Shown in pieces: positions 28,117-36,679 of a stretch of DNA of 64,000 nt. Positions within the stretch are counted from its first letter, which is position 1, and each line of letters begins with the position of its first letter. Below the pieces are notes generated by a model. The model had not been told where the DNA came from, made no database searches, and was given only the letters and a program-made list of their open reading frames with translations. Source of the stretch: Archangium gephyra (GTDB taxonomy: Bacteria; Myxococcota; Myxococcia; Myxococcales; Myxococcaceae); the NCBI RefSeq assembly GCF_001027285.1, contig NZ_CP011509.1, positions 10,192,501-10,256,500 on the forward strand, in the 5' to 3' direction. Made by a program: the position numbers and the translations under genes.

Positions 28117-29245
28117 GCGGCTGCGCGCTGTATTGCCCTCGGTCTTCTCCGTGCTCCTGGCGCTCGCCGTGTGCTGGGTGTTCATCGCCCTCACGCGCGA
28201 CGCGGAGACGGCCACCGGGGCCTACCTCCAGATGCTCCGCGGGGGCCTGGGCGACTGGCCCCTGTACTTCGAGGGTGGGCGGCTCGCCGTGCTCACCCGG
28301 CCCCTCGGCGAGGCCGCCATCAAGGCCGCCCTGCTGCTGCTCACCGGGCTGTCGGTGACGGTGGCCTTCAAGGTGGGCCTCTTCAACATCGGCGCCCAGG
28401 GGCAGATGCTGGTGGGCGCGCTCGCCGCGGCGGTGGCCGGTGCCCAGCTGCAGCTGCCCGCCGTGCTGCACGTCCCGGTGGCGGTGCTCGCCGCCTGTGT
28501 GGCGGGGGCCCTGTGGGCGCTCATCGCCGCGGGCCTCAAGCTCGCCCGGGGCGTCCATGAGGTCATCTCCACCATCATGCTCAACTGGGTGGCGGTGAGC
28601 CTGGTGGACAACTGGCTGTCGGTGGGCCCGCTGAGGGCCGGTGCCGGTACCAACCTCTCCGTCACGGGTACGGCGGAGATCGCCGCCAGCGCGCAGCTGC
28701 CCCGGCTGCTCGGAGACATCTCCCGCCTGCACCTCGGCTTCCCGCTGGCGCTCGCGGTGGCGCTGGCCATCTGGGTGTGGCTGTCGCGGCTGCGCTCGGG
28801 CTTCGAGACGCGCGCGGTGGGTCTGGGTGCCGAGGCCGCCCGGGCCGCGGGCATTCCGGTGGTGCGGCGCACCGCCCAGGCCATGGGACTGGCTGGAGCG
28901 CTCGCGGGCATGGCCGGCGCCGTGCTCGTGCTGGGCACCGAGTACCGGTACCCGGGCGGACTGGGTGCCCCCTACGGCTTCGACGGCATCGCCATCTCGC
29001 TCATCGGCGGCAACCACCCGCTGGGCGTGGCGCTGTCCGCCCTCTTCTTCGGGGCGCTGCGCGCGGGTGGCACGCGCATGCAGCTGCTGGGCGTGCACAA
29101 GAGCTACCCCGAGCTCATCCAGGGCCTCGCCCTGCTCTTCGTGGCGGGCCGGCTGGTGTGGCTCTCGCTGCTGCGCCCGAGGCGGGTGGCCCCCGTGGCG
29201 CCCACCCGGCAGCCGGAAGCCAGCCCGGAGGTGCCCCGTGCTTGA
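28109..29245 (+). CDS. Nucleoside ABC transporter permease, first subunit
   Basis: 378 residues, at least eight hydrophobic segments, with the family loop VGLFNIGAQGQMLVGAL and the EAA-like loop GLGAEAARAAGI. This is the larger permease of the YufP/NupP kind. ATG 28109 overlaps the ATPase stop by 8 bp. It forms the membrane channel together with the next gene. Confidence 0.92.
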   Translation: MGERLRAVLPSVFSVLLALAVCWVFIALTRDAETATGAYLQMLRGGLGDWPLYFEGGRLAVLTRPLGEAAIKAALLLLTGLSVTVAFKVGLFNIGAQGQMLVGALAAAVAGAQLQLPAVLHVPVAVLAACVAGALWALIAAGLKLARGVHEVISTIMLNWVAVSLVDNWLSVGPLRAGAGTNLSVTGTAEIAASAQLPRLLGDISRLHLGFPLALAVALAIWVWLSRLRSGFETRAVGLGAEAARAAGIPVVRRTAQAMGLAGALAGMAGAVLVLGTEYRYPGGLGAPYGFDGIAISLIGGNHPLGVALSALFFGALRAGGTRMQLLGVHKSYPELIQGLALLFVAGRLVWLSLLRPRRVAPVAPTRQPEASPEVPRA

Positions 29246-30167
29246 AATCATCGAAGCCCTCCTGTCCTCCACGCTGGAGTACTTCCCCGCGCTGCTCTTC
29301 GCCGCGTTGGGGGCCACGCTGTGCGAGCGCTCCGGCGTGGTGAACGTGGGCGTGGAAGGGATGATGCGCGCGGGCGCCTTCTGCGCGGCCGTGGCGGCCA
29401 TCACCTTCCCCACGCCCGTGGGCGTGCTGATGGGCATGCTCGCCGGGGCCGGCATGGCCGCCATCCACGGCTACCTGTGCATCCGCTGGCGCTCGGACCA
29501 GGTGGTGTCCGGCATGGCCATCAACCTCGTGGCGCTCGCCGGGGGCACCTACCTCCTCGAGTCCCTGTACGGGCCCAACGGCACGCCCCCCATCCACCAG
29601 CTCACCCGCTGGCACCTGCCCGGCCTGTCCGAGGTGCCCCTGCTGCGCGCCTTCTCCGGGCACTCGGCCCTCACGTGGATCGCCCTGGCGCTGCCCTTCG
29701 CCTTCCATGGGCTGCTCTACCGCACGCCCCTGGGCCTGCGGCTGCGCGCGGTGGGCGAGAAGCCCCACGCCGTGGCCACCCTGGGCCTGTCCGTGACGGG
29801 GCTGCGCTGGCTCGCCGTGCTGGGCAGCGGCATGCTGGCGGGCCTGGGCGGGGCCACCCTCTCCACCGCCGTGTTGGATCGCTTCGAGCAGCACACCCCG
29901 GCCGGCCTCGGCTTCATGGCCCTGGCCGCCATGGTGTTCGGCCGCTGGACGCCCCTGGGCGCCTTCCTCGCCGCCCTCTTCTTCGCCGCCGGCAACGCGC
30001 TGCGCATCGGCCTGGCCTCCAGCGCCCCCGGCCTCCTGGAAGTGGTGCCCCAGGGTTTCCTCCTCGCCCTGCCCTACGTCCTGACGCTCGCGCTGCTCGC
30101 CTTCCAGGGCCAGCGCACCCACGCCCCCGCCGCCCTCGGCACCCCCTACGAGCAGGAGTCGCGCTGA
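29238..30167 (+). CDS. Nucleoside ABC transporter permease, second subunit
   Basis: 309 residues, about eight membrane helices, with the YufQ/NupQ marker SGVVNVGVEGMMRAGA and the loop VGEKPHAVATLGLSVTG. The start is GTG 29238: GGAGGTG lies just upstream, and it overlaps the preceding stop by 8 bp. Together with the ATPase and first permease it makes a complete membrane core. No BMP-type binding lipoprotein gene follows, and the operon ends here. Confidence 0.92.
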   Translation: MLEIIEALLSSTLEYFPALLFAALGATLCERSGVVNVGVEGMMRAGAFCAAVAAITFPTPVGVLMGMLAGAGMAAIHGYLCIRWRSDQVVSGMAINLVALAGGTYLLESLYGPNGTPPIHQLTRWHLPGLSEVPLLRAFSGHSALTWIALALPFAFHGLLYRTPLGLRLRAVGEKPHAVATLGLSVTGLRWLAVLGSGMLAGLGGATLSTAVLDRFEQHTPAGLGFMALAAMVFGRWTPLGAFLAALFFAAGNALRIGLASSAPGLLEVVPQGFLLALPYVLTLALLAFQGQRTHAPAALGTPYEQESR

Positions 30168-30618
30168 CACGGGCGGGCCCCCCCGGCCCCCCGTGACGAG
30201 GTGCGCGTCCGACCCCGGCCCCACCCAGGGCCGCGGGCACGGCTCCGTCGCGGCGTGGGTCCTGGCAAACCCGGGTCACGGCCGACCGGGTATCACTTCT
30301 GACCCACGTATTCTCATGTAATCCGAGAAGGTCATAAGTGTGCCTTTATCCGCGCAACCAACCAAAGCTCTGAAACTCAAGGAAGAAAGGATAGGCTGTT
30401 TCGTACCGTACATTCCCGGACGGAGCGGAGCGCAAACGGCACGCGCATCGCATGGAATGGGTGGCGCGCGAGCGGGCCGCACGGCAGTGGAGACGGGAAG
30501 CGGAAGGTGCGGGCCGCCAGGGGCTGGGGACGGAGGAGAGGGAGGTCGGCGTCCGGAACACGTTGAGGGGGGAGCCGGCGTGAAATCAGACACACCACAC
30601 GGGGCACGAGGTGACGCG
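30168..30618 (+). other. 451-bp region without a recognised gene
   Basis: The first 120 bases are very GC-rich, with a possible hairpin (about 30169-30196) after the permease gene. Bases 30290-30420 are distinctly richer in A and T than the rest of the window and hold a bulged inverted repeat (next entry). The open frame at 30340-30618 reads into the HATPase gene but its translation is low-complexity and is better treated as a leader. I see no small gene, tRNA or riboswitch. Confidence 0.6.
30294..30340. repeat. Bulged inverted repeat in an AT-richer leader
   Basis: CACTTCTGACC (30294-30304) pairs with GGTCATAAGTG (30330-30340) at 10 of 11 positions. Directly inside, TTCTC (30311-30315) pairs perfectly with GAGAA (30325-30329), leaving a 6-base bulge on one side. 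This makes a long two-part stem. It may be a terminator, a regulatory RNA structure, or a relic of a mobile element. Confidence 0.5.
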
Positions 30619-31152
30619 ATGAGCGCGGTGGCGATGGCTTGTTGGCCAAGGCAGATGGCGGTGACGAGCAGTGAGGGCCGTGGCCACCTGAGCGCCGTGG
30701 GCGTGCTGGACGGCACCGACGTGCAGAACCTGGACTTGTGCGCGCTGGCGAAGCACGCGCTGGCCCTGCTCCACGCCACGGGGCATGTGGAGAGCGGTGA
30801 GGTGGGGCTGGAGCTGCCGGACGAGCCGGTGTTCGCGCGGGTGAGCCGGCGGCGGATGGAGCAGGTGATGCTGCACCTGCTCAGCGACGCGGTGCGGGCC
30901 CACCGCAACGCGGAGCTGCCGGCGCGCACCGTGCGGCTGGCGGTGGAGCCGCAGGACGACTTCGGGGACTACGGCCCGCGCTTCCAGGTGCGCTACGCGG
31001 CGCGCGAGAGCGCTCCCCAGACGGGCCTGACGGCGGCGCGCGAGCTGGTGGAGACGCTGGGCGGAAGCCTCGCGGTGAAGAACCACGGGCTGACGGGCAG
31101 CACCATCACCGTCTCGGTGGAGCTCGAGGACCAGGGCACCGCGAGCTGGTAG
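30619..31152 (+). CDS. Orphan HATPase-like domain protein
   Basis: 177 residues from ATG 30619 (GAGGTG seven bases upstream). The C-terminal two-thirds resemble the ATP-binding part of histidine kinases: N-box-like RMEQVMLHLLSDAV and G2-box-like TGLTAARELVETLGG, ending in a strand that fits GSTITVSVEL. There is no phospho-accepting His domain. The N-box Asn is Asp (LSDA), so ATP binding may be weak or lost. It could be an anti-sigma-type regulator or a degenerate kinase remnant. It converges on the outer-membrane protein gene, and the AT-richer leader sets it apart from its neighbours. Confidence 0.65.
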   Translation: MSAVAMACWPRQMAVTSSEGRGHLSAVGVLDGTDVQNLDLCALAKHALALLHATGHVESGEVGLELPDEPVFARVSRRRMEQVMLHLLSDAVRAHRNAELPARTVRLAVEPQDDFGDYGPRFQVRYAARESAPQTGLTAARELVETLGGSLAVKNHGLTGSTITVSVELEDQGTASW

Positions 31153-31179
31153 CGCTCGCGGGCCCGGTGGCCGCTCGGG

Positions 31180-31857
31180 TCAGAACTTGTAGGCCACGCC
31201 CAGCAGCGCTTCCAGCGTGAAGCGGGCGCGGCTCCGGTCCTCGAACAAGCCCGAGTAGGAGCCCACGGACGGCCCCATCCTCACGTTGAAGTTCACGACG
31301 AAGTTGCGGTCGATGAAGTACTCGAGCCCGCCGCCCAGGAGGATGGGCACCACGGCGCCGCCCCCGGTGCCGAAGATGACGTAGAAGGGAATGTCCAGGC
31401 CCACGTTGAGCATGAGGGCGCTGCCCACGGGGATGCCCACCGTGAAGGCGATGGGCAGCGACAGCCCCACGTCGGTGTAGCGCTCGTAGAAGTAGAAGAA
31501 GGGTCCGGGCGCGAAGCTCAGCCCGAAGTTCACCCGCGACGTCTCCAGCAGCGTCAGCCGCATCAACGCCTGCAGCTTCAGCCCCGGCACCACGCTGGTG
31601 ACGATGCCCTCGCGGCCATAGTTGAAGGTGAGCTTGCCGCCGATGTCGAAGCGCGACGTGGCCCCGTGCAGCAGGCCCAGCGACACGCCCGGCCAGCCCA
31701 CCTGGCCCGTCAGCGCCGTCCCCTGCCCCAGCGTCTGGCCCGACAGCACGGACCAGCCCTGGCCACGGCCGTACGAAGCCCCCTCCTCCTGCGCCACCGC
31801 GGCGCTCGAGACGAGGAGGACTCCCATCACTACCCAACTCGGAACACTGCGCTTCAC
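31180..31857 (-). CDS. Outer-membrane beta-barrel-like protein
   Basis: 225 residues from GTG 31857 with GGAGG nine bases upstream, followed by a signal peptide (cut near AVA-QE). The mature part alternates short hydrophobic strands rich in Tyr, Phe and Gly (FYFYERYTDVGLSLPIAFTV) and ends in Phe, both typical of outer-membrane barrels. Its start overlaps the mutase stop by 4 bp (GTGA), so they are coupled. Function unknown. Confidence 0.8.
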   Translation of the reverse strand: MKRSVPSWVVMGVLLVSSAAVAQEEGASYGRGQGWSVLSGQTLGQGTALTGQVGWPGVSLGLLHGATSRFDIGGKLTFNYGREGIVTSVVPGLKLQALMRLTLLETSRVNFGLSFAPGPFFYFYERYTDVGLSLPIAFTVGIPVGSALMLNVGLDIPFYVIFGTGGGAVVPILLGGGLEYFIDRNFVVNFNVRMGPSVGSYSGLFEDRSRARFTLEALLGVAYKF

Positions 31858-33590
31858 GTCCCCACCTCCGGTTGCCCCCGCTCGCGCGCCAGCGCGATGA
31901 AGGCGTCGATGAGCTTCTGGAGCCGGGCCTCTCCCCGGGCGCGCGCGGCTTGCACCGGCTCGCCGGTGGCCAGCGTCTCCTTCAGCTCGAAGTAGTATTT
32001 GATTTTCGGCTCCGTGCCGGACGGACGCGCCGTCACCCGCCCCCCGCCCTCCAGCTCGTAGGCGAGGACGTTGGAGGGCGGCAGCCGCTCGCCCTTCTTG
32101 TAGTCCAGCACGGTGCGCACGGGCAGCTCGCCCACGCGCGAGGGCACCGAGCGGCGGAAGCCCTCCATGATGCGGCCAATCACCTGAGCGCCCTCGGCGC
32201 CCGGGAAGGTGAAGTTGCGCTGGGCGCTCACGTAGAGGCCGAAGCGGCGCTGGATCTCCTCCAGGTAGCCGAGCACCGTCTTGCCGCGCGACTCGCACCA
32301 GGCGGCGAGGTCCGCGAACACCAGCGCCGCGCCCACGCCGTCCTTGTCCCGCGTCACGGTGCCCACGCAGTAGCCGAGCGCCTCCTCGTAACCGAAGACG
32401 AACTGGGTGCCGTCCTGCTTCTCGCGCTCGACGGCGCGGTTGGCGATCCACTTGAAGCCGGTGAGCACCTCGTCGTAGGCGATGCCCAGCTCGCGGGCGA
32501 TGTCGCCCAGCTGCGTCGAGGACACGATGGTGGTGACGACGTGCGACTTGGAGCGCCGCGTGGGCCCCTGCACCAGCACGTAGTGGCCCAGCAGCACGCC
32601 CACCTCGTTGCCGGTGAGCATGCGCAGCTTGCCGGAGCCATCGCGCACCATCACCGCCAGCCGGTCCGCGTCCGGGTCATTGGCGAGCACCAGGTCCGCC
32701 TTCACGCGCTCGGCGGTGGCGAGCGACAGATCCATGGCCCCGGGCTCCTCGGGGTTGGGGAAGCGCACGGTGGGGAAGGCGCCGTCGGGCTGGTGCTGCT
32801 CGGCCACGGGGTGGACGTTGCGGAAGCCCGCGCGCTCCAGGGCCCGCTCCATCCACACGCCGCCCACGCCGTGCATGGCGGTGTAGACGATGGAGAGCGA
32901 CTCGGAGCCACGCCCGTGCACGCGCAGCTTGAGGATGGCATCCAGGTACGCCTCACCGAGCGAGTCCGGCACGTCGCGCCACAGGCCGCGGGCGTGCGCC
33001 TCGGTGGGAGAGAGCAGCTCCACCTGGTTGGCGGGCTCCACGCGGGAGATGAAGTCGGCGATGCCCTTGTCATGGGGCGGGATGATTTGAGCGCCGTTGC
33101 CCCAGTAGACCTTGTAGCCGTTGTACTCGGGCGGGTTGTGGCTGGCCGTCACCATCACGCCCGCGGCGGCGTTGAGGTGCAGGGTGGCGAAGGCGGCGAG
33201 CGGCGTGGGTGCCAGCGAGGGGAAGACGTGCGCTGGAATGCCCTCGGCGGCAAGCACGCAGGCGGTGTCCTCGGCGAGCTCGGCGCTCAGCCGGCGGCCA
33301 TCGCGGCACACCACCACGCCGCGGGTGGTGACGTCCGGGACGGTGGCCTTGAGGTAGCGCGCCAGGCCGGCGGTGGTCCGGCGCACCACGGCGCGGTTCA
33401 TCCGGTTGGGCCCCGCGCCCAGCACCCCGCGCAGGCCGGCGGTGCCGAACTCCAGGTCCCCCGCGAAACGGTCCGCCAGGTCCGCGAGGTCTCCCCGCGC
33501 GAGCACGTCCCGCAGCTCCGCCACGGTGGCCGCGTCCGGGTCCGCCTGGAGCCACGCCTCCGCCTTCTCCTTCAATCCACTCGCGTCCAT
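31854..33590 (-). CDS. PGM2-like phosphohexo/phosphopentomutase
   Basis: 578 residues from ATG 33590 (AGGGGAAG seven bases upstream). The phosphoserine loop TASHNPPEYNG, metal loop DPDADR and phosphate loop RPSGTEPK are intact. The N-terminus 'FGTAGLRGVLGAGPNRMNR' is typical of the PGM2/PgcA branch, whose members include phosphopentomutases that convert deoxyribose-1-phosphate to deoxyribose-5-phosphate. Here deoC and a DksA-like gene lie just upstream, deoA is 5 kb away, and no deoB is seen. A phosphopentomutase role is inferred; phosphoglucomutase or phosphomannomutase activity is the standard alternative. Confidence 0.93.
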   Translation of the reverse strand: MDASGLKEKAEAWLQADPDAATVAELRDVLARGDLADLADRFAGDLEFGTAGLRGVLGAGPNRMNRAVVRRTTAGLARYLKATVPDVTTRGVVVCRDGRRLSAELAEDTACVLAAEGIPAHVFPSLAPTPLAAFATLHLNAAAGVMVTASHNPPEYNGYKVYWGNGAQIIPPHDKGIADFISRVEPANQVELLSPTEAHARGLWRDVPDSLGEAYLDAILKLRVHGRGSESLSIVYTAMHGVGGVWMERALERAGFRNVHPVAEQHQPDGAFPTVRFPNPEEPGAMDLSLATAERVKADLVLANDPDADRLAVMVRDGSGKLRMLTGNEVGVLLGHYVLVQGPTRRSKSHVVTTIVSSTQLGDIARELGIAYDEVLTGFKWIANRAVEREKQDGTQFVFGYEEALGYCVGTVTRDKDGVGAALVFADLAAWCESRGKTVLGYLEEIQRRFGLYVSAQRNFTFPGAEGAQVIGRIMEGFRRSVPSRVGELPVRTVLDYKKGERLPPSNVLAYELEGGGRVTARPSGTEPKIKYYFELKETLATGEPVQAARARGEARLQKLIDAFIALARERGQPEVGT

Positions 33591-33679
33591 GTGCTTCCCC
33601 TCTCCATAAGGCCGGTGCGGCGGTGTGGCCGCGTCCGTCCTCCCCGTCTGTTCAGCGATGATCAGACCCGAGCCGGGGC

Positions 33680-34072
33680 TCAGGTGTAATCGGTGAGTTT
33701 GCGTCGGGTGGGCCCGCCCTTGGGAGCGTCCTTCTGACCCTGGCAGTTCACGCAGAAGCCCACGTAGGGCATGGCCTCGAGCCGGCCGGGCGCAATGTCG
33801 TCGCCGCACTCCTCGCACTCGCCGAAGGAGTCCGGGTCATCGCGCAGCTTGCCCAGCGCCTTCACCACGAGCTGGAGCACCCCGTCCATGTTCCGGTTCC
33901 GCTTGGAGGCGATGGCCTGCATCATCTCGTTGAGCGGCTGCTCGTCCTCGTCGCCGCCCACCCGCGCCTCGTCGGTGCGGTTGGGTTCGATCTTCGCGGG
34001 CGCCTTTTCCGTCAGCTCCGCGTGGAGCGCCAGCAACTTCTGCCTGTACTTCTCGCGCTGTGCCTCGGTCAC
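33680..34072 (-). CDS. DksA/TraR-type zinc-finger protein
   Basis: 130 residues from GTG 34072 (GGAG seven bases upstream). The C-terminal finger CEECGDDI...CVNC (Cys-x2-Cys, 17 residues, Cys-x2-Cys) matches DksA. The preceding part is a coiled coil, as in DksA, with acidic residues (GDEDEQ) about where its tip would lie. DksA proteins enter the RNA polymerase secondary channel and, with ppGpp, tune rRNA and stress genes. It follows deoC by 21 bp in the deo-type operon, so it may be a regulator linked to nutrient state. Confidence 0.88.
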   Translation of the reverse strand: MTEAQREKYRQKLLALHAELTEKAPAKIEPNRTDEARVGGDEDEQPLNEMMQAIASKRNRNMDGVLQLVVKALGKLRDDPDSFGECEECGDDIAPGRLEAMPYVGFCVNCQGQKDAPKGGPTRRKLTDYT

Positions 34073-34093
34073 GGGCCTCTCCCCACCGGGTGG

Positions 34094-34903
<810 letters not shown>

Positions 34904-35008
34904 AGGAGGCGCGGTGTAGCCCACTCCAGCCCGCTCGGGAAGCACCGAGACGGGCACCTGCTTGACACGCAACGGACCCCGCCCCGTGCGGTAGAGTCCC
35001 CTCCGCTC

Positions 35009-36064
35009 ATGGCTCTCGCGCGGCTCCTCCTCGTCCTCTTCGCCTTGCTGGCCGCCCTCCCGGGCCGCGCCGCCCCGGCCCCCACGCCCCCCCTCAAGCC
35101 CCTCACCGTCTATTTCTTCGACGTGGGCCAGGGAGACGCGGCGCTCATCGTCTCGCCCACGGGCAAGACGGTGCTCATCGACGGCGGCCCTCCCGAGGCC
35201 GACGAGGCCCTGGTGCCCCGTCTGCGCCAGCTGCTCCAGGGGCCCATCGACCTGGTCATCATGAGCCACCCGCACCTGGACCACCTGGGCGGGCTCGCCA
35301 AGGTCATCCAGGCGGTGGGGGCAAAGCGCTTCATGGACCCGGGCTTCGACCACCCGAGCGAGGCCTACCGCAAGCTGCTGGAGGTGGTGGGCCAGAAGGT
35401 GGGCCAGGTGATGACGCCCACGCCCAACCCGAGCGCGCCGGAGACGCTGCTCACCGTGGGCCTGGGCGAGGGCGTGACGCTCACCGTCCTCTGGCCGCGC
35501 ACCCCGCGCGACGCGTTCCTCGACGACACACGCTCGGACGTCAACGCCAACTCCATCGTGGCCAAGGTGACGTACGGCAAGACGGCGTTCCTCTTCACGG
35601 GAGACGCCGAGCCGGAGACGGAGGCCTTCCTGCTGCGCAAGCCCATCGACTTCACCTCCACGGTGCTGAAGGTGGCGCACCACGGGGGCAAGCACTCGTC
35701 CACCGCGCCCTTCCTCGCGGCGGTGAAGCCCCAGGCGGCCGTCATCTCCTGCGGCACGGGCAACGACTACGGGCACCCCACCTCCGAGGCCCTCCAGCGG
35801 CTCGGCGACGTGGGCGCGCGCATCTTCCGCACCGACCTCCAGGGCGAGGTGCTCGCGGTGAGCAACGGCAACACCGTCACCCTCACCCCCAGAAGGGCCG
35901 GAGCGCTCCCGTCGTCGTCACCGGCCAGACGACCGGCCCGGTGGCCAAGGGCCCCATGCCCTCGGGTGCCTCGGGCTCCGCGAGCGCCACCGGAGGCAAG
36001 GTCGTGCCCGCGAGCGGAAAGCTCCCGGCTCCCGCCGCCAGCGCCAAGGGGATGCGCTACGTGA
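35009..36064 (+). CDS. ComEC/Rec2-like metallo-beta-lactamase hydrolase, frameshifted tail
   Basis: The main part (residues 1-about 290) has a signal peptide, then FFDVGQGDAALI, the metal motif SHPHLDHLGG and LKVAHHGGKHSS, the hallmark of the ComEC C-terminal domain family. It is likely an exported nuclease or hydrolase. After the catalytic domain the frame reads low-complexity Arg/Pro/Ala sequence and stops at 36064. A one-base change in the C5 run at 35886-35890 would join it to the conserved tail in the other frame (35890-36201). TTGACA at 34962 may be part of its promoter. Catalytic residues are unaffected. Confidence 0.85.
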   Translation: MALARLLLVLFALLAALPGRAAPAPTPPLKPLTVYFFDVGQGDAALIVSPTGKTVLIDGGPPEADEALVPRLRQLLQGPIDLVIMSHPHLDHLGGLAKVIQAVGAKRFMDPGFDHPSEAYRKLLEVVGQKVGQVMTPTPNPSAPETLLTVGLGEGVTLTVLWPRTPRDAFLDDTRSDVNANSIVAKVTYGKTAFLFTGDAEPETEAFLLRKPIDFTSTVLKVAHHGGKHSSTAPFLAAVKPQAAVISCGTGNDYGHPTSEALQRLGDVGARIFRTDLQGEVLAVSNGNTVTLTPRRAGALPSSSPARRPARWPRAPCPRVPRAPRAPPEARSCPRAESSRLPPPAPRGCAT

Positions 36065-36201
36065 GCCTCAAGGGCAGCGAGGTGTTCCACAGCGAGGACT
36101 GCCGCGCGCTCGAGCGGGCGAAGACGCAGGAGCGCACCGTGTACAAGGACCGCGCCTCCGCCATGCGGGAGCGCCGTCCCGCCAAGGACTGCGACCCATG
36201 A
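35890..36201 (+). pseudogene. Displaced C-terminal tail of the MBL hydrolase
   Basis: In the other frame the sequence reads QKGRSAPVVVTGQTTGP and then an approximately 45-residue module with FHSEDCRAL and RPAKDCDP. This resembles the small Ada-like Zn-binding tail often found on nucleases and MBL proteins. Its TGA at 36199-36201 overlaps the start of the next gene by 4 bp (ATGA), strong evidence that this frame is the natural end of the hydrolase. Adding one C to the run at 35886-35890 would restore one reading frame of about 397 residues. Confidence 0.7.
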
Positions 36202-36473
36202 CGAAGAAGAAGCCGCGGAAACAGCCGCGTCCCCGGACGCTGGCCAGCGTGGACCGGTTCGAGGACGAGCTCGCCGTGCTCATCGTGGACGGCCGTGAGG
36301 TGACGCGGCGTCGCGAGGAGCTGCCGCCCGGGGTGCGCGAAGGCGACGTGCTCGACCTGGAGACGCTGGCGGTGGACGCCGAGGCCACCGAGCGCCTGCG
36401 CACCGAGGTCCGCGAGACCCGGGAGCGCGTCCTGAAGGACAAGGCGCCGCCGCCCGGGGACTTCGACCTCTAA
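36198..36473 (+). CDS. DUF3006-like small protein
   Basis: 91 residues. The core VDRFEDELAVLIVDGREV and LPPGVREGDVLDLE matches the DUF3006 family, which is commonly encoded beside ComEC-like MBL proteins. The basic N-terminus (KKKPRKQPRPR) may bind nucleic acid. It overlaps the displaced tail by 4 bp. Function unknown; a partner of the hydrolase is likely. Confidence 0.8.
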   Translation: MTKKKPRKQPRPRTLASVDRFEDELAVLIVDGREVTRRREELPPGVREGDVLDLETLAVDAEATERLRTEVRETRERVLKDKAPPPGDFDL

Positions 36474-36536
36474 TCCGCTTCAGTGAGGTCCACGACGGTG
36501 CATCCCCAGCTCATGTGCCGATCCGCGACCCATTTC

Positions 36537-36670
36537 CCCTCGCCCTCCGGGAGAGGGACGGGGTGAGGGTGCCACGCATCCCGGGTTGAACCCCGTGTCC
36601 ACACTGCGGGCCACGGGTTGGAGAACGGGTCCAGACACCCTCACCCCCGCCCTCTCCCGAGGGGAGAGGG
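36537..36670. repeat. Pair of REP-like elements in inverted orientation (REPIN-like)
   Basis: Copy 2 (36537-36571) is in the + orientation, and copy 3 (36636-36670) is its inverted counterpart, separated by 64 bp. Each has the same palindrome plus GGGTGAGGGTG tail. Together they form a larger inverted repeat, as REPINs do. They sit between convergent genes (the DUF3006 gene and the MFS gene). Confidence 0.75.
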
Positions 36671-36679
36671 AGCAGCATC

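Noticed and set aside
25198-28215. Single 1,005-codon minus-strand open frame
   Set aside because: Only its last 435 codons are real (deoA). The rest is antisense to the ABC ATPase gene.
30340-30618. N-terminal extension of the HATPase-like frame
   Set aside because: Low-complexity translation and a good ribosome site at ATG 30619.
34962-34997. TTGACA and TAGAGT as a promoter for the MBL gene
   Set aside because: The spacer is 24 bases, too long for a housekeeping promoter.
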